A model generated the notes under the pieces. It searched no databases and was not told where the DNA came from. It saw nothing but the letters and a program-made list of their open reading frames with translations. A program made the translations under genes and the position numbers. Below, one piece after another: positions 17,354 through 26,921 of a DNA stretch of 64,000 bases. The stretch covers positions 2,108,001 to 2,172,000 of the forward strand of contig OY760942.1 of the NCBI GenBank assembly GCA_963664065.1, written 5' to 3'. Position 1 is the stretch's first letter, and each line of letters opens with the position of its first letter. This stretch comes from JABDJL01 sp963664065 (lineage in GTDB: Bacteria; Pseudomonadota; Gammaproteobacteria; Xanthomonadales; SZUA-36).

Positions 17354-19858
17354 GTGAAGCACTCTAATAAACTGTTGGTTAATTCATTTTATGCGGCATT
17401 GCTGGTGGGCGCAGCCTTACCGGTAATGGCGGAAACAGCCAACGAAGACGCTACTGAGGTGGCACAAGAAAATACTGATTCACGGGTAACCGTCCTGGCT
17501 CAAGCCGACGACGAAGACAACGTACTTGAAGAAGTACTGATTACCGGTACCAGGACACAGGGCCGGATTGCATCAGATTCTCCAGTACCGATTGACTCCT
17601 TTAACATTGAAGACCTGGCCGCCCAGGCCCACGGTGATATGACGGAAACCATCAAGAACCTGGTACCGTCTTACTCTGCTACCCCGCTGACTGGTGACGG
17701 CAGCTCTTTCGTCCGTTCAACTTCATTGCGCGGCCTGCCTCCGGACGAGGTTCTGGTGCTGGTTAATTCTAAGCGCCGGCACCGTTCCGCGCTGATTCAA
17801 CAGTTTGGCGCGGCCATGAGTTCCGGTTCGCATGCTGTAGATATCGGACACATCCCCAGTATCGCGCTGAAAAATGTCGAAGTCCTTCGGGATGGCGCAG
17901 CAGCCCAGTACGGCTCTGACGCAATAGCCGGTGTATTGAATTTTATCCTGAATGACGCCGATTCAGGCGGCTCAATGGAGGCCCAGTACGGCCAGTTCTA
18001 CGAAGGAGAGAATACGTATCGCATAGCCGGCAATCTCGGATTCAAGCTCGGCAACAGCGGCTTCGCCAACCTGAGTTTCGAATGGGTTGATAACGAGCAG
18101 TTACATCGCGGTTTCCAACACCCGACAGCAGCAGCCCTGATCGCTGCAGGCGTTCAAAATGTAGGAACGGACAGTCCGTATTCCGGCGACACCTTCGCCC
18201 AGACCTGGGGCCGTCCTCAAAACGATGGTATTCGCACAGTCTGGAATATTGGCTATGAAATGGATAACGGTGCAGAATTCTACATGTTCGGTAACTATTC
18301 CGAGACTTATGGTAACTACCGGTTCTTCTACAGGAACCCGACGAATTCTTCCCTGCAAGTCATGCCCATTAACCCGACCGATCCGTCACAGGGCAATTTC
18401 TGCTGGTGTGATTCTTTGACCGGAGGGTACACACCCTGGTTTACCGGTGAGCAGGAAGACTTGAGCAACGTGGTTGGTCTCAGGGGCGAAATGGCTGACG
18501 GCACTCTTTATGACGTCAGCCTGAGTTTTGGTTCCAATTTTATTGATTACACTTTGTGGAATTCACTCAACCCGTCCTTCGGGCCTGAGTCACCGAGGAA
18601 TTTCAATACGGGCGACCTGGTCGAGGAAGACTACGCTGTAAATGTTGATTTCTCCCGTGCGGTCAGCGACACAACAAACCTTGCCTGGGGATTTGAGGCG
18701 CGGGAAGAGACCTATATCATCAGGGCTGGAGACAGGTTCTCACGTGAGCCCGGCCCCTACACCTTTGTGAATTTCCTGGTCAATCCGGAAACCGGCAGCA
18801 ACTACAGCGCACCGCCAATCGGAGCAAATGGCCGTTCGGGTTTCACCACTGACGCAGCCGGTTCATTTGGCCGGTCCAACTTTGCAGCCTATGTCGACGT
18901 GGAGTGGGACATCTCTGACGAGACGCTCATTCAGGTAGCCGCCAGGATCGAGAACTTCGAGGACTTCGGCGCGACCACCGATGGCAAAATTGCTGTTCGC
19001 CATAACTTCTCCGACAACTTTACCTTCAGAGCGGCGGCTTCTACAGGCTTCCGTGCTCCGACGCCCGGTCAATCCAATGTCACCAGCATTGTGACCACCT
19101 TCGATGGTCTGACAGGTCTGCAGGAACAGCAGGGTACGGTTCGCCCGACCGATCCGCTGGCGATTTCACTGGGTGGTAAGGCACTGGAGCCTGAAGAATC
19201 CAACAGTGTCAGTATTGGCTTTACCGCCAGCCCGAATGACGACTGGACTATTACCTTCGACATCTACGATGTGGATGTGGATGATCGCATCGCCAAGACC
19301 CAGGATATCCCGATCGATAATCCACTGTTTACGCGGCTGTCTTTCTACACCAATGCACTGCAGACAGAGACACAGGGCTTTGACCTGGTTGCATTATACG
19401 AGCGTGAATGGGACAGCGGCTCAAACACCGATTTCAGTTTTGCCTGGAATCACAACAAGACCCGTGTGACCGGCCAGAACCAGGTGAACGGCGTCAACCC
19501 GGTATCTGGTGGCAATATTTTCAATATTGAAAATAATCTTCCGGAATATCGTGTATCGATGACCGCAAGGCATTATTCCGGAAAGTTCACTACGACCGTT
19601 CGGGCGAATTACTACGGTGATACGATTGATGAGCGCAACAACAGGGAACCTGTTAATTCCGCAACTTTCTTTGATTTCTCCGTGGCTTACCAGGTAAATG
19701 ATAATTATGCATTGACCCTGGGCGCCAACAATGTCTTTGACGAGTTCCCCAATACGATTACCACCCGTCTTGGTAACGGCCTGGCTTACCCACGCCGTAC
19801 ACCAATGGGCTATGACGGTGGAATGTGGTACCTGAGGGGTCTTTATAGTTTCGAATGA
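17354..19858 (+). CDS. TonB-dependent outer membrane receptor
   Basis: The 834-residue protein has a signal peptide (to about residue 27), an acidic N-terminal extension rich in Asp/Glu, the TonB-box-like EEVLITGTRT (about 59-68) and a plug domain with LRGLPPDEVLVLVN and VEVLRDGAAAQYGSDAIAGV. A long beta-barrel ends ...GMWYLRGLYSFE with the terminal aromatic. ATG (start as given) follows GGGAGATAATA. Receptors of this class take up siderophores or larger organic compounds using energy from TonB-ExbBD. It lies downstream of the aminotransferase-BKACE pair with its own promoter candidate and ends at a strong terminator. The ligand is not known; no iron-related neighbours are present, so an organic nutrient is more likely. 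Confidence 0.93.
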   Translation: MKHSNKLLVNSFYAALLVGAALPVMAETANEDATEVAQENTDSRVTVLAQADDEDNVLEEVLITGTRTQGRIASDSPVPIDSFNIEDLAAQAHGDMTETIKNLVPSYSATPLTGDGSSFVRSTSLRGLPPDEVLVLVNSKRRHRSALIQQFGAAMSSGSHAVDIGHIPSIALKNVEVLRDGAAAQYGSDAIAGVLNFILNDADSGGSMEAQYGQFYEGENTYRIAGNLGFKLGNSGFANLSFEWVDNEQLHRGFQHPTAAALIAAGVQNVGTDSPYSGDTFAQTWGRPQNDGIRTVWNIGYEMDNGAEFYMFGNYSETYGNYRFFYRNPTNSSLQVMPINPTDPSQGNFCWCDSLTGGYTPWFTGEQEDLSNVVGLRGEMADGTLYDVSLSFGSNFIDYTLWNSLNPSFGPESPRNFNTGDLVEEDYAVNVDFSRAVSDTTNLAWGFEAREETYIIRAGDRFSREPGPYTFVNFLVNPETGSNYSAPPIGANGRSGFTTDAAGSFGRSNFAAYVDVEWDISDETLIQVAARIENFEDFGATTDGKIAVRHNFSDNFTFRAAASTGFRAPTPGQSNVTSIVTTFDGLTGLQEQQGTVRPTDPLAISLGGKALEPEESNSVSIGFTASPNDDWTITFDIYDVDVDDRIAKTQDIPIDNPLFTRLSFYTNALQTETQGFDLVALYEREWDSGSNTDFSFAWNHNKTRVTGQNQVNGVNPVSGGNIFNIENNLPEYRVSMTARHYSGKFTTTVRANYYGDTIDERNNREPVNSATFFDFSVAYQVNDNYALTLGANNVFDEFPNTITTRLGNGLAYPRRTPMGYDGGMWYLRGLYSFE

Positions 19859-19882
19859 TGGTAAGACCGTAATCAAATGAAA

Positions 19883-19908
19883 ACGCGGGCTTCGGCCCGC
19901 GTTTTTTT
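19883..19908 (+). terminator. Rho-independent terminator after the TonB receptor
   Basis: ACGCGGGC, a TTCG tetraloop and GCCCGCGT form an 8-bp GC-rich stem followed by seven T. It lies 24 bp after the receptor stop, between convergent genes. Confidence 0.93.
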
Positions 19909-19925
19909 GTCATGCGATATGCGGG

Positions 19926-21194
19926 TTAGAGCTGGTCGTCACTTTTGATGGATGAAATTTCGGCCATGATGACCGGGTTTTCGTAGCGCCCGGGGTGAAA
20001 GTGACCTGCGTAATCCGGCCTGGGTTCATCCATCATCCACTGCGCAAGCAGTTCACCGGCAGCACATGTGGTCATTGTTCCGTAGCCAGACAGGGCCGCT
20101 ATCGTGTACAGGTCTGGATGTTGTTCCAAAGGACCTATCACTGGCCAGTTTTCCGGGGTACGCGTGTAGTAACCGGAAAACTGCACGATGGGTGTTGGGG
20201 GACTTTAGATATAGCCGGCCAGGCCGGGGATGAAGCGGCTGGCACCGCGCAAAACAATATTGGGAAAATCAAAATCGTCTGCTGGTTGCCAGACCGGGTT
20301 TTCCGCATGCCGGTTGTAGGCCCAGCCCAGCTTGATTTGGTGCCTGGATTCCGGCTTGATGTGCAGGCCGGGAGGGAACTCATCCAGCAGATAGCGATAT
20401 TCCGGATCAGACTCGATAAGCTCCTTTTCCTCATCACTCCAAAGCAAAGCCTGGGGATCCGCGAAAATCGTAAACGGCATGTCCCTGGGAACAATAAGCT
20501 GCGGGTCCGGCATCACGAATTTGCGCTGCAGGCATGATTGAATGTTCAAATTCACATCAAGCAAGACGGCCAGGCCCGGAATCATTGGTCCGGCGGCCAA
20601 TACCAGGTCGTCGGCTTCTAGCTGTTGACCCTGCTGCGTGCTAATCCTGAATTTCTCCAATTGCCGGGAAATATTGGCCACGTGGCCTCGCTGGACGCTT
20701 ACACCTGCTTTGCGAGCCAGGGTCAGCATCAGAGACCCAAGAGCGTAGACATCCAGTGCGCCAGCCATGTTGATGTGAACTACCTGCTGAACTGAATCTG
20801 CCAGGTAAGGAAATTTCGATTTGATCCTTTCTGCGGACGAAATTTTCTTCAGTTGAATTCCATCATCAGGGTTGGCCAGGTGAGCAGATGGAAAAATTTC
20901 GCGATTTTGTTGAAGGCTGATAAAATCATAACCGGAATGGCGTATTTCAAAACTATTGTCAATTTCTTCAGCTAGCGCCTCCATCAGCGTGACGCTACGG
21001 CGCGCAAAGGAGGCCATGCATTTCTGCGGCCAGTAATCGCGGAAGTTTTCCCCTGACTTGCTGGTCGTGTAGGACATCGGTTGATCACGATCGATCAGTA
21101 CAATGTTTTTTCGGCCATATCGCACTGACAGATAGTAGGCTGCAGCGATTCCGGCTATCCCGGCACCAATGATTACAATATTGCTTTTATTCAT
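19926..21194 (-). pseudogene. FAD-dependent amine oxidoreductase (DAO family) with an internal TAA
   Basis: From ATG 21194 the protein starts KSNIVIIGAGIAGIAAAYYL, the FAD-binding Rossmann motif of the DadA/glycine oxidase/sarcosine oxidase family. It reads to SRFIPGLAGYI at 20208, then TAA (20205-20207). The same frame immediately continues SPPTPIVQFSGYYTRTPENW and PDLYTIAALSGYGTM, the conserved C-terminal FAD region, to a stop at 19926. Full length would be about 422 residues, normal for the family. A single G-to-T change (GAA to TAA) explains the stop. As written it would lose the last 90 or so residues. Substrate is unknown; it is divergent from a DAACS transporter that might import an amino or dicarboxylic acid. 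Confidence 0.82.
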
Positions 21195-21278
21195 GCTGTG
21201 CGGCGTATTTCCTGGCATTTCATTCAGGCTTGAAATAATTGCTATGCTATGCCATCAATTGCAATCAATAAATCCCGA

Positions 21279-21292
21279 GGCGCCCGGGCGCC
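21279..21292. promoter_or_regulatory. 14-bp perfect GC palindrome in a divergent intergenic region
   Basis: GGCGCCCGGGCGCC lies in the 132-bp gap between the FAD oxidoreductase and the DAACS gene, 34 bp before the transporter start. It may be a regulator site or a hairpin in the DAACS leader. No T tract follows. Confidence 0.35.
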
Positions 21293-21326
21293 GTAAAATC
21301 AACAATCAAAACTCCTAGGAATCCTT

Positions 21327-22664
21327 ATGCCCTGGTATAGAAAGCTTCACTGGCAAATTATCATTGGCCTGGTAGCAGGCACGATTTACGGCATTGTTGC
21401 TGCGGCCAATGGATGGGTACAGTTCACAAGCGACTGGATTGCACCCTTCGGCACGATTTTCATGAACCTGTTAAAGCTGATCGCAGTGCCCCTGGTGATT
21501 GGTTCACTGGTTACCGGCGTGGCGTCGTTGAGTAATCTCACCCGCTTATCCCGCATCGGCGGAAAAACGATCGGCATTTACGTCATGACAACAGCGATTG
21601 CGGTCACGATGGGACTGCTGCTGGTCAATATCGTAAAACCGGGAGACCGGGTGCCGGAGCAGACCAGGGTGATGCTACAGGAAGCATACGCAGGTGATGC
21701 TTCAAAACGGGATGAGGCAGCCAACGTGCAGCGCGAACGTGGACCACTGCAGATGATTGTTGACATCGTGCCGAGTAATTTCCTGGCATCCGCCTCGGAT
21801 AACCGCAAAATGTTACAGGTGGTATTTGTGGCCCTGTTACTTGGAGTCGGTTTGATTCAGTTGCCCAGGGAGAGAGCAAAGCCCTTAATCAATGTTTTCG
21901 ACTCTTTGGCCGGGGTAGTCATCAGGCTGGTGGACCTGATCATGTACATGGCGCCGGTCGGGGTGTTCGCCCTGATTTCCGGCACCATAACCGCCGTGGC
22001 AGGGGACGACCCCAGCCAGGTAGTCCAACTCCTTCGCGCACTGGGATTTTACATGGCTACCGTGATCATCGGTCTCTTTCTGCACGTGGCACTGACCTAT
22101 GGGACCTTATTGAGATTCTTTACGCCCCTGGGTTTCAAAGAGTTCTATTCCGGCATCGGGCCAGCCCAGTTGGTCGCTTTTTCGACCAGTTCCAGTGGCG
22201 CAACCCTGCCGGTAACCATGGAGAGATGCGAAGAAAAACTCGGGGTTTCTGAAGAAATTACATCATTTGTCCTGCCCCTGGGTGCTACCATCAACATGGA
22301 CGGAACAGCGATGTACCAGGCCATTGCAGCGGTGTTTATCGCGCAGGCCATGGGCATGGAATTGAGCCTTGCACAGCAGCTCGTAATCGTATTGACAGCG
22401 GTAATGGCCTCAATCGGCACACCGGCAGTTCCCGGCGCCGGCATCATCATGCTGGTGATTATCCTTGAAGCCATCAATGTGCCTGTACAGGGTATTGCAT
22501 TAATTCTTGGTGTTGACCGTATTCTCGATATGCTGAGAACCGCGTGTAATGTCACCGGCGATGCAACGGTCTGCACCGTAGTAGCGGAATCCGAGGGGCA
22601 GTTAACCAGGTTGGATCTGAACGAGGAAGCAGATCGCATTCGTCTCGAGCGGTCTGTGGATTGA
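21327..22664 (+). CDS. Dicarboxylate/amino acid:cation symporter (DAACS family)
   Basis: The 445-residue integral membrane protein has several hydrophobic helices and the two diagnostic family loops: the Ser-rich FSTSSSGATLPVTM hairpin and the TINMDGTAMYQ substrate/cation motif. These occur in GltP, DctA and the eukaryotic EAAT carriers. It moves glutamate, aspartate or C4-dicarboxylates with Na+ or H+ across the inner membrane. The start ATG is preceded by TAGGAATCCTT, an acceptable Shine-Dalgarno. A charged loop at about residues 118-140 (DASKRDEAANVQRERGP) lies between helices, as in many family members. Specificity is not resolved. Confidence 0.9.
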   Translation: MPWYRKLHWQIIIGLVAGTIYGIVAAANGWVQFTSDWIAPFGTIFMNLLKLIAVPLVIGSLVTGVASLSNLTRLSRIGGKTIGIYVMTTAIAVTMGLLLVNIVKPGDRVPEQTRVMLQEAYAGDASKRDEAANVQRERGPLQMIVDIVPSNFLASASDNRKMLQVVFVALLLGVGLIQLPRERAKPLINVFDSLAGVVIRLVDLIMYMAPVGVFALISGTITAVAGDDPSQVVQLLRALGFYMATVIIGLFLHVALTYGTLLRFFTPLGFKEFYSGIGPAQLVAFSTSSSGATLPVTMERCEEKLGVSEEITSFVLPLGATINMDGTAMYQAIAAVFIAQAMGMELSLAQQLVIVLTAVMASIGTPAVPGAGIIMLVIILEAINVPVQGIALILGVDRILDMLRTACNVTGDATVCTVVAESEGQLTRLDLNEEADRIRLERSVD

Positions 22665-22726
22665 GTCGGTTGCCGGTCTATTAATCCCTGCATTGTGTTG
22701 GTACTAACCGGGACAGGTGACAACGC

Positions 22727-23318
22727 ATGCTAAAGAGGTTGTTTCTACTGAGTGGCGTCGCGCTGATATACCTGACAGCCAGGGAATGGGAAGAACGGCC
22801 TCTTGTATATCCGCCAGGTGTATTGGTTCCTCAAATTCCTGTGCAGCTTGATCTTGAACCCAGCTGGTTTGACATGAAGGATTACCTTGTCACTCGCAGG
22901 GCCAAATTCAAGATCAGGGCAAGGGTGTTGTCAACCGAAAATATTATCTGCACCGGGAATCAGACCTTTCTCCAATTGACCTCGCTCTGGGATGGGTTCC
23001 AATGTCAGACGAAGCCGTGCTGGATAGATTGAAAATATCGCAAAGTGCCCGTTGGTATCGAACATACTACGAGTACCCGGCACCTCTTGCGGATGAGCAG
23101 ATTATTCAAAACAGCAGCAATATGCATATGATTCCTGCTGCCAAAAGAATTTCCAAACAATTAAAACGATTGCGAAAAGGTGACCTGGTTACGATTCGTG
23201 GATTGCTGGTAGATGTCGATCACCAGTCCGGATGGCACTGGCGCACTTCAATGTCCCGTAAAGACACGGGTTGGGTGCCTGCGAGATTGTTTACGTTGAA
23301 TCAATAGTCGTCGAGTAA
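22727..23318 (+). pseudogene. Conserved membrane-anchored protein of unknown function, two frameshifts
   Basis: Three successive frames form one protein of about 196 residues. Frame one starts MLKRLFLLSGVALIYLTARE (a single N-terminal membrane helix) and runs to VLSTEN. After the A run at 22938-22941 the homology moves to YYLHRESDLSPIDLALGW and on through SQSARWYRTYYEYP, NMHMIPAAKRI and HWRTSMSRKDTG. After GGG at 23268-23270 it moves again to GACEIVYVES, stopping at 23318. Each shift is explained by one missing base. The order (SQSARWY, NMHMIPA, SR.DTG..ACE) is a pattern I have seen in conserved gammaproteobacterial hypothetical proteins, but I know no function. The reconstructed end overlaps the convergent oxygenase gene by 28 bp. 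Confidence 0.65.
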
Positions 23319-24301
23319 TTCTCCGCCGCGCGCCGCAGTTCATTTTCGATATGCTCATCCTGGGTAATGGTTCCGTATTTATCCGGGGCTTCCGGGCTGA
23401 CAAACCGGGGCAGGGGGGATACTGCAAAATCTCCATCGACAGCGAAAAACAGCACCATTGAATACCGTGTCCACGGTGTATTGACTACCCGGTGGCCGGT
23501 AGCCTTGAAGTGACCGTTTGAAAACCGTTCCATCATATCGCCTAAAATTACCGTAAAACTGCCTATGTCCGAAGGCGCTTTACACCATTTACCTTCCACA
23601 TTGGTCAGTTCCAGTCCCTCAGCTGTCTGGTTCATGATCGTGAAACATTCAAAATCAGTGTGAGCAGAAATTCCGACATTCCGCTCATCAACGCCTGCTT
23701 TGTTTTCCGGGTAGTGAAGCAAGCGCATGGTGCGCGGTGCTTTTTCAGTACTGTGCTGGTTGATAAATTGGCGGTTTTCGCCCAGCAATTCGGAAAATAC
23801 TTCGCCAAGGGCTCTTCCGAGCCTGGTTGTTGCTATGTAATATTCAACAATGGCTGAGCGGAAGCCGGGTACATCCGGCCAGGCGTTTGGCGATATTCCC
23901 TGCAACTCGTATTCCTCGACGGACAATTCCTGGCCAAGGTCAAAGGACTCGAGGTGTGCGATGGTGTTTTCCTGGTATGCCGGCTCGCCAAAAATCGGCC
24001 CCCAACCCTTCATTCCACCATAATGCCTGTTATGAACTTTTTGCTTGCTTGGGTGCTCGTCCTCAAGGCCGAAAAATTCTGACATGGACGACAATGCACG
24101 GCTGATGAGCTGGTCCGGAACACAGCTGTTGTAAATGTAGAAAAAACCGGTTTCCAGGCAGGCGGTCCTGATTTTCTCAATCAGCAGGCGCCTTGCAGCC
24201 TGGTCATCAGAAAACAGGGCTGCAATATCCAGATTCGGAATTTTGTCGCGCGCGAGCACAAACGAAGGTGCTGATTGTTCCAGGTCTTTGGTTGGCGGCA
24301 T
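23291..24301 (-). CDS. Isopenicillin-N-synthase-like 2OG-Fe(II) oxygenase
   Basis: The 336-residue protein has an N-terminal non-haem dioxygenase domain (PNLDIAALF ... ACLETGFFYIYN) and the catalytic double-stranded beta-helix. The iron ligands are H214 and D216 (SAHTDFECF) and H270 (KATGHRVVN), with R280 in TRYSMVLFF binding 2-oxoglutarate. This is the common bacterial group annotated as isopenicillin N synthase family oxygenases; real beta-lactam synthesis is not implied. The enzyme is cytosolic and presumably hydroxylates a small amino-acid-like compound. It stands alone on the minus strand, divergent from the large envelope operon with a 305-bp gap that holds only weak promoter-like sequences. 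Confidence 0.88.
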   Translation of the reverse strand: MPPTKDLEQSAPSFVLARDKIPNLDIAALFSDDQAARRLLIEKIRTACLETGFFYIYNSCVPDQLISRALSSMSEFFGLEDEHPSKQKVHNRHYGGMKGWGPIFGEPAYQENTIAHLESFDLGQELSVEEYELQGISPNAWPDVPGFRSAIVEYYIATTRLGRALGEVFSELLGENRQFINQHSTEKAPRTMRLLHYPENKAGVDERNVGISAHTDFECFTIMNQTAEGLELTNVEGKWCKAPSDIGSFTVILGDMMERFSNGHFKATGHRVVNTPWTRYSMVLFFAVDGDFAVSPLPRFVSPEAPDKYGTITQDEHIENELRRAAENYSTTIDST

Positions 24302-24606
24302 CTTGATTGCGTCTGTTCGAAAACCCTGCAGATTCTAAACCTGTCGGGTCTTTGCCAAAAGAATATTCTGTAAAACTCCGTAAAATCGGGAACCTGGCGC
24401 GAGTTTGCGCATCAGAGATGGTATCTTGTGAGGGCTAATTTGCCGGATTATCGTGGTACAAAACACATGATTGACCGCGTCCTGAACGCCCGGAATGAAA
24501 ATTCGTAATAGATTTGCTGTAAAAACGGTCAGGACACAGTGTATGCTATAGGAATTACGAAAACGACTGTAGGTTTGTGAACACATATCAAATAAGAGAT
24601 TTAGGG

Positions 24607-26010
24607 ATGCAGTCATCTGTCACTCTAAGGCAGAATCTCACGCAGCTGTTGCAGCATTCCGGGATTCCCCAAGTTTGGCTGCTGGCTTTCTTGTTCATTA
24701 GCTGTTCTTCATTTGCCCAGGATGATGCTCCCGAATCCGGGGACATAATCCCGTCGATCGAGCAGGAAGCCGAAATAAACGAGGCTACCGGCCTGGGCGA
24801 AGAGGAAGCAGCAGTCACCGGCGAACCCGCTGCTGAAAGTGAGGCTAATTTATCAGTATACGAATCTCCCATAGACCCGGTGGATACTTACCTTGACGCC
24901 ATAGAAGATGCAGAAGTGATGAACGGTGCATATTCAATGGATTTGGCCGACCTGTACCTTGGTCTTGGAAACTCCCTGTTGAGCAAGCAGGAATATGATG
25001 ACGCCAAGGAGGCATTTCAACAGGGAATGCAAATCGTACGGGTCAATTTCGGTCTCAATAGCCCTGAACAGATAAGCTACCTTTTTGCGGTTGCGGATAT
25101 CGAAAGTATTCTGGGTAACCGCAGATTGGCAACCAAGGTACTCAACGATATCTACGCGATTAATTCCAGGAACTTTGGACGGAAAGCACCTGAGATGTTG
25201 CCGGTGCTCAGCCAGATATTGACCTGGTATCAGGCCAATCGGCCAGCTGATTCCCCGGTAAACACTTATGAAGACCTTGAACGCTCCGGGCTTATTACCG
25301 GTGAAATGGCGGAAATTATCGAACTGGATAAAGGACTTGGACACCCGGATACAACCGGTATTTACCGCAGGCAGGGCCAGCTTCACTGGCACACAGCGAA
25401 GTATGTTCTGGGCAGGGGGATTTCAGTAGAGCCAGGGGTGATCATGGCGACCGGAAAACCCTCGTATAGCCCTCGTGTGAAAGAAGTCTCGATCAAATCC
25501 CACTTCAGGGAAGGCAGAACGGCTTTTGCAAAAGTCGCTGAGTCTGTGGGACTGCATGAAACCAGCACTGCGATGGAACACGCCGAGTCTATTGCTCAAC
25601 TGGGAGACTGGAACCTGGCATTTGGTAAGAAGCAGGCTGCCGGAACCGAGTATCAAAGGGCGTATCGGCTACTGGCAGAGCGTTTAAGATCAGAACAGAT
25701 AGCCAATGAGTATTTCAAAGACCCGGTACCTGTACGGTTTATGAATGAAAAATTGATGGCAATCAATAGTGACCCTGAGAGCGAAGCTGCAATCATTTTG
25801 AAGGCCTCCATGACGATCACGGAGGGTGGCAGAGCGCTGAATATTGAAATACTCGATCCGCCTGAGAACATTCCGCATGGGAAGATAAGGTCGATTGGCA
25901 GGGAAATCAGCAGCATGCATTTTCGTCCACGGCTTTTAGAAGGCGTACCCAAAAAGGTAACGGACTTTATTTTTCACTTTCCAGTGGGAGCGGCCTTAGA
26001 GGAATCATGA
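24607..26010 (+). CDS. Secreted TPR protein, first gene of the envelope cluster
   Basis: From ATG 24607 the protein has 467 residues. An in-frame GTG at 24577 is the alternative start, and neither has a strong Shine-Dalgarno. A long n-region precedes a hydrophobic stretch (VWLLAFLFISCSSFAQ) that looks like a signal peptide. Residues about 90-170 hold TPR-like helices (LYLGLGNSLLSKQEYDDAKEAFQQGM). The C-terminal 70 residues (KASMTITEGGRALNIEIL ... MHFRPRLLEGVP) resemble the small alpha/beta domain at the end of TonB. The family is not recognised. The stop overlaps the next ATG by 4 bp, tying it to the operon. A weak extended -10 (TGCTATAGG, 24544-24552) lies upstream. Confidence 0.72.
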   Translation: MQSSVTLRQNLTQLLQHSGIPQVWLLAFLFISCSSFAQDDAPESGDIIPSIEQEAEINEATGLGEEEAAVTGEPAAESEANLSVYESPIDPVDTYLDAIEDAEVMNGAYSMDLADLYLGLGNSLLSKQEYDDAKEAFQQGMQIVRVNFGLNSPEQISYLFAVADIESILGNRRLATKVLNDIYAINSRNFGRKAPEMLPVLSQILTWYQANRPADSPVNTYEDLERSGLITGEMAEIIELDKGLGHPDTTGIYRRQGQLHWHTAKYVLGRGISVEPGVIMATGKPSYSPRVKEVSIKSHFREGRTAFAKVAESVGLHETSTAMEHAESIAQLGDWNLAFGKKQAAGTEYQRAYRLLAERLRSEQIANEYFKDPVPVRFMNEKLMAINSDPESEAAIILKASMTITEGGRALNIEILDPPENIPHGKIRSIGREISSMHFRPRLLEGVPKKVTDFIFHFPVGAALEES

Positions 26011-26918
26011 GAATCCACAGACTTATCATAGTTTTATTTTTCGCCGGTGTGCTGGCAGCCTGCGCATTCCCTCAACCACAATCCAGCAGCTCGGGTTCAA
26101 GTTCGCCGAGCTCATCAGGCTCTCCCAGCTCTCCCAGTTCACCCAGTTCGCCCAGCTCTTCCGGTCAATCGGGTTCGCCCATGCCGTCGAGCCCATCGAG
26201 CCCGTCAGGTTCTTCAAGTCCGTCCGGGCCGCAGGGATCTCCACCATCCGGCGATAGCAGCTCGCCCTCTGGTTCCGAAAGTGGCGGCGGTTCTCCCGGA
26301 TCCATTTCCTCAGGAGAACCCCTTGAGTGGCCCGGTGGAGATGAAGCGGGATCATCAGGTGACAGCCTCGAAGGCCTGGATGAACAACTGGACGACGCGC
26401 TCGGTGATTTCGATGATGCCATGGGTCAGGGCGGTGGTGCCGGAGAGGAAGAGATCGATATCCTGGATCCCATGGGTGGGGGCAGTTCCGGTTCTCCAAG
26501 CGACCAACCCGTATTCGAAGATGCCAGCCTTGGTGAAGACGGAGAATCAAACGAGGACCAGGGCATTGCCCAACGTGCTGCCAGTGGCGCTTCAGGTTCT
26601 TCATCTGGAGGCGAGCAGGGTGGGGCCAGTTCATCGGGCGGTGCTTCATCGTCATCAACCGGTGGCGAGCAGGGAAGTTCAGAATCTTCCGGTGGTGGTG
26701 GAGGCAGTGCACCTCCGGGACAGCAGGAGGCGTCAGGCAACGCCGGACAGGAAGAGCAGGGCAGCGCTGACATTATTCCCATTCCGGACGATGTCGGAGA
26801 CGGCAGGCAAGATGACATTGTATTGAGACAGATTCGCGAAGCTGCAATGAAAGAGAAAGACCCGGTACTCCGGGAGAGATTGTGGGATGAATATCGTCGT
26901 ATCAAAGATCAGAGGTAG
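26007..26918 (+). CDS. Ser/Gly/Pro-rich lipoprotein of low complexity
   Basis: The 303-residue product has a short signal peptide with lipobox LAAC (Cys19), so it is probably lipidated. After it come about 70 residues of Ser/Pro/Gly repeats (SSPSS units), an acidic middle (EGLDEQLDDALGDFDDAMG) and a second Ser/Gly tract. The last 40 residues form a charged helix (LRQIREAAMKEKDPVLRERLWDEYRRIKDQR in part) that looks folded. Such composition suggests a flexible tether holding the C-terminal helix away from the membrane. The ATG overlaps the upstream stop by 4 bp. Other frames are also open here because of the repeats, but only this one has a signal peptide and operon fit. Confidence 0.7.
   Translation: MRIHRLIIVLFFAGVLAACAFPQPQSSSSGSSSPSSSGSPSSPSSPSSPSSSGQSGSPMPSSPSSPSGSSSPSGPQGSPPSGDSSSPSGSESGGGSPGSISSGEPLEWPGGDEAGSSGDSLEGLDEQLDDALGDFDDAMGQGGGAGEEEIDILDPMGGGSSGSPSDQPVFEDASLGEDGESNEDQGIAQRAASGASGSSSGGEQGGASSSGGASSSSTGGEQGSSESSGGGGGSAPPGQQEASGNAGQEEQGSADIIPIPDDVGDGRQDDIVLRQIREAAMKEKDPVLRERLWDEYRRIKDQR
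26085..26230 (+). repeat. Imperfect Ser-Pro coding microsatellite
   Basis: Degenerate 6- and 9-bp units (CCCAGTTCA, CCCAGCTCT, GGTTCAAGT) repeat in tandem inside the lipoprotein gene and encode SSP/SPS units. Units are multiples of three, so length changes would keep the frame and only alter tether length. Confidence 0.6.
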
Positions 26919-26921
26919 GCT

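Noticed and set aside
26026..26826. Open frames in other phases and on the minus strand across the Ser-rich lipoprotein gene
   Set aside because: They are produced by the repetitive composition and are Arg/Pro/His-rich without signal peptide or operon fit.
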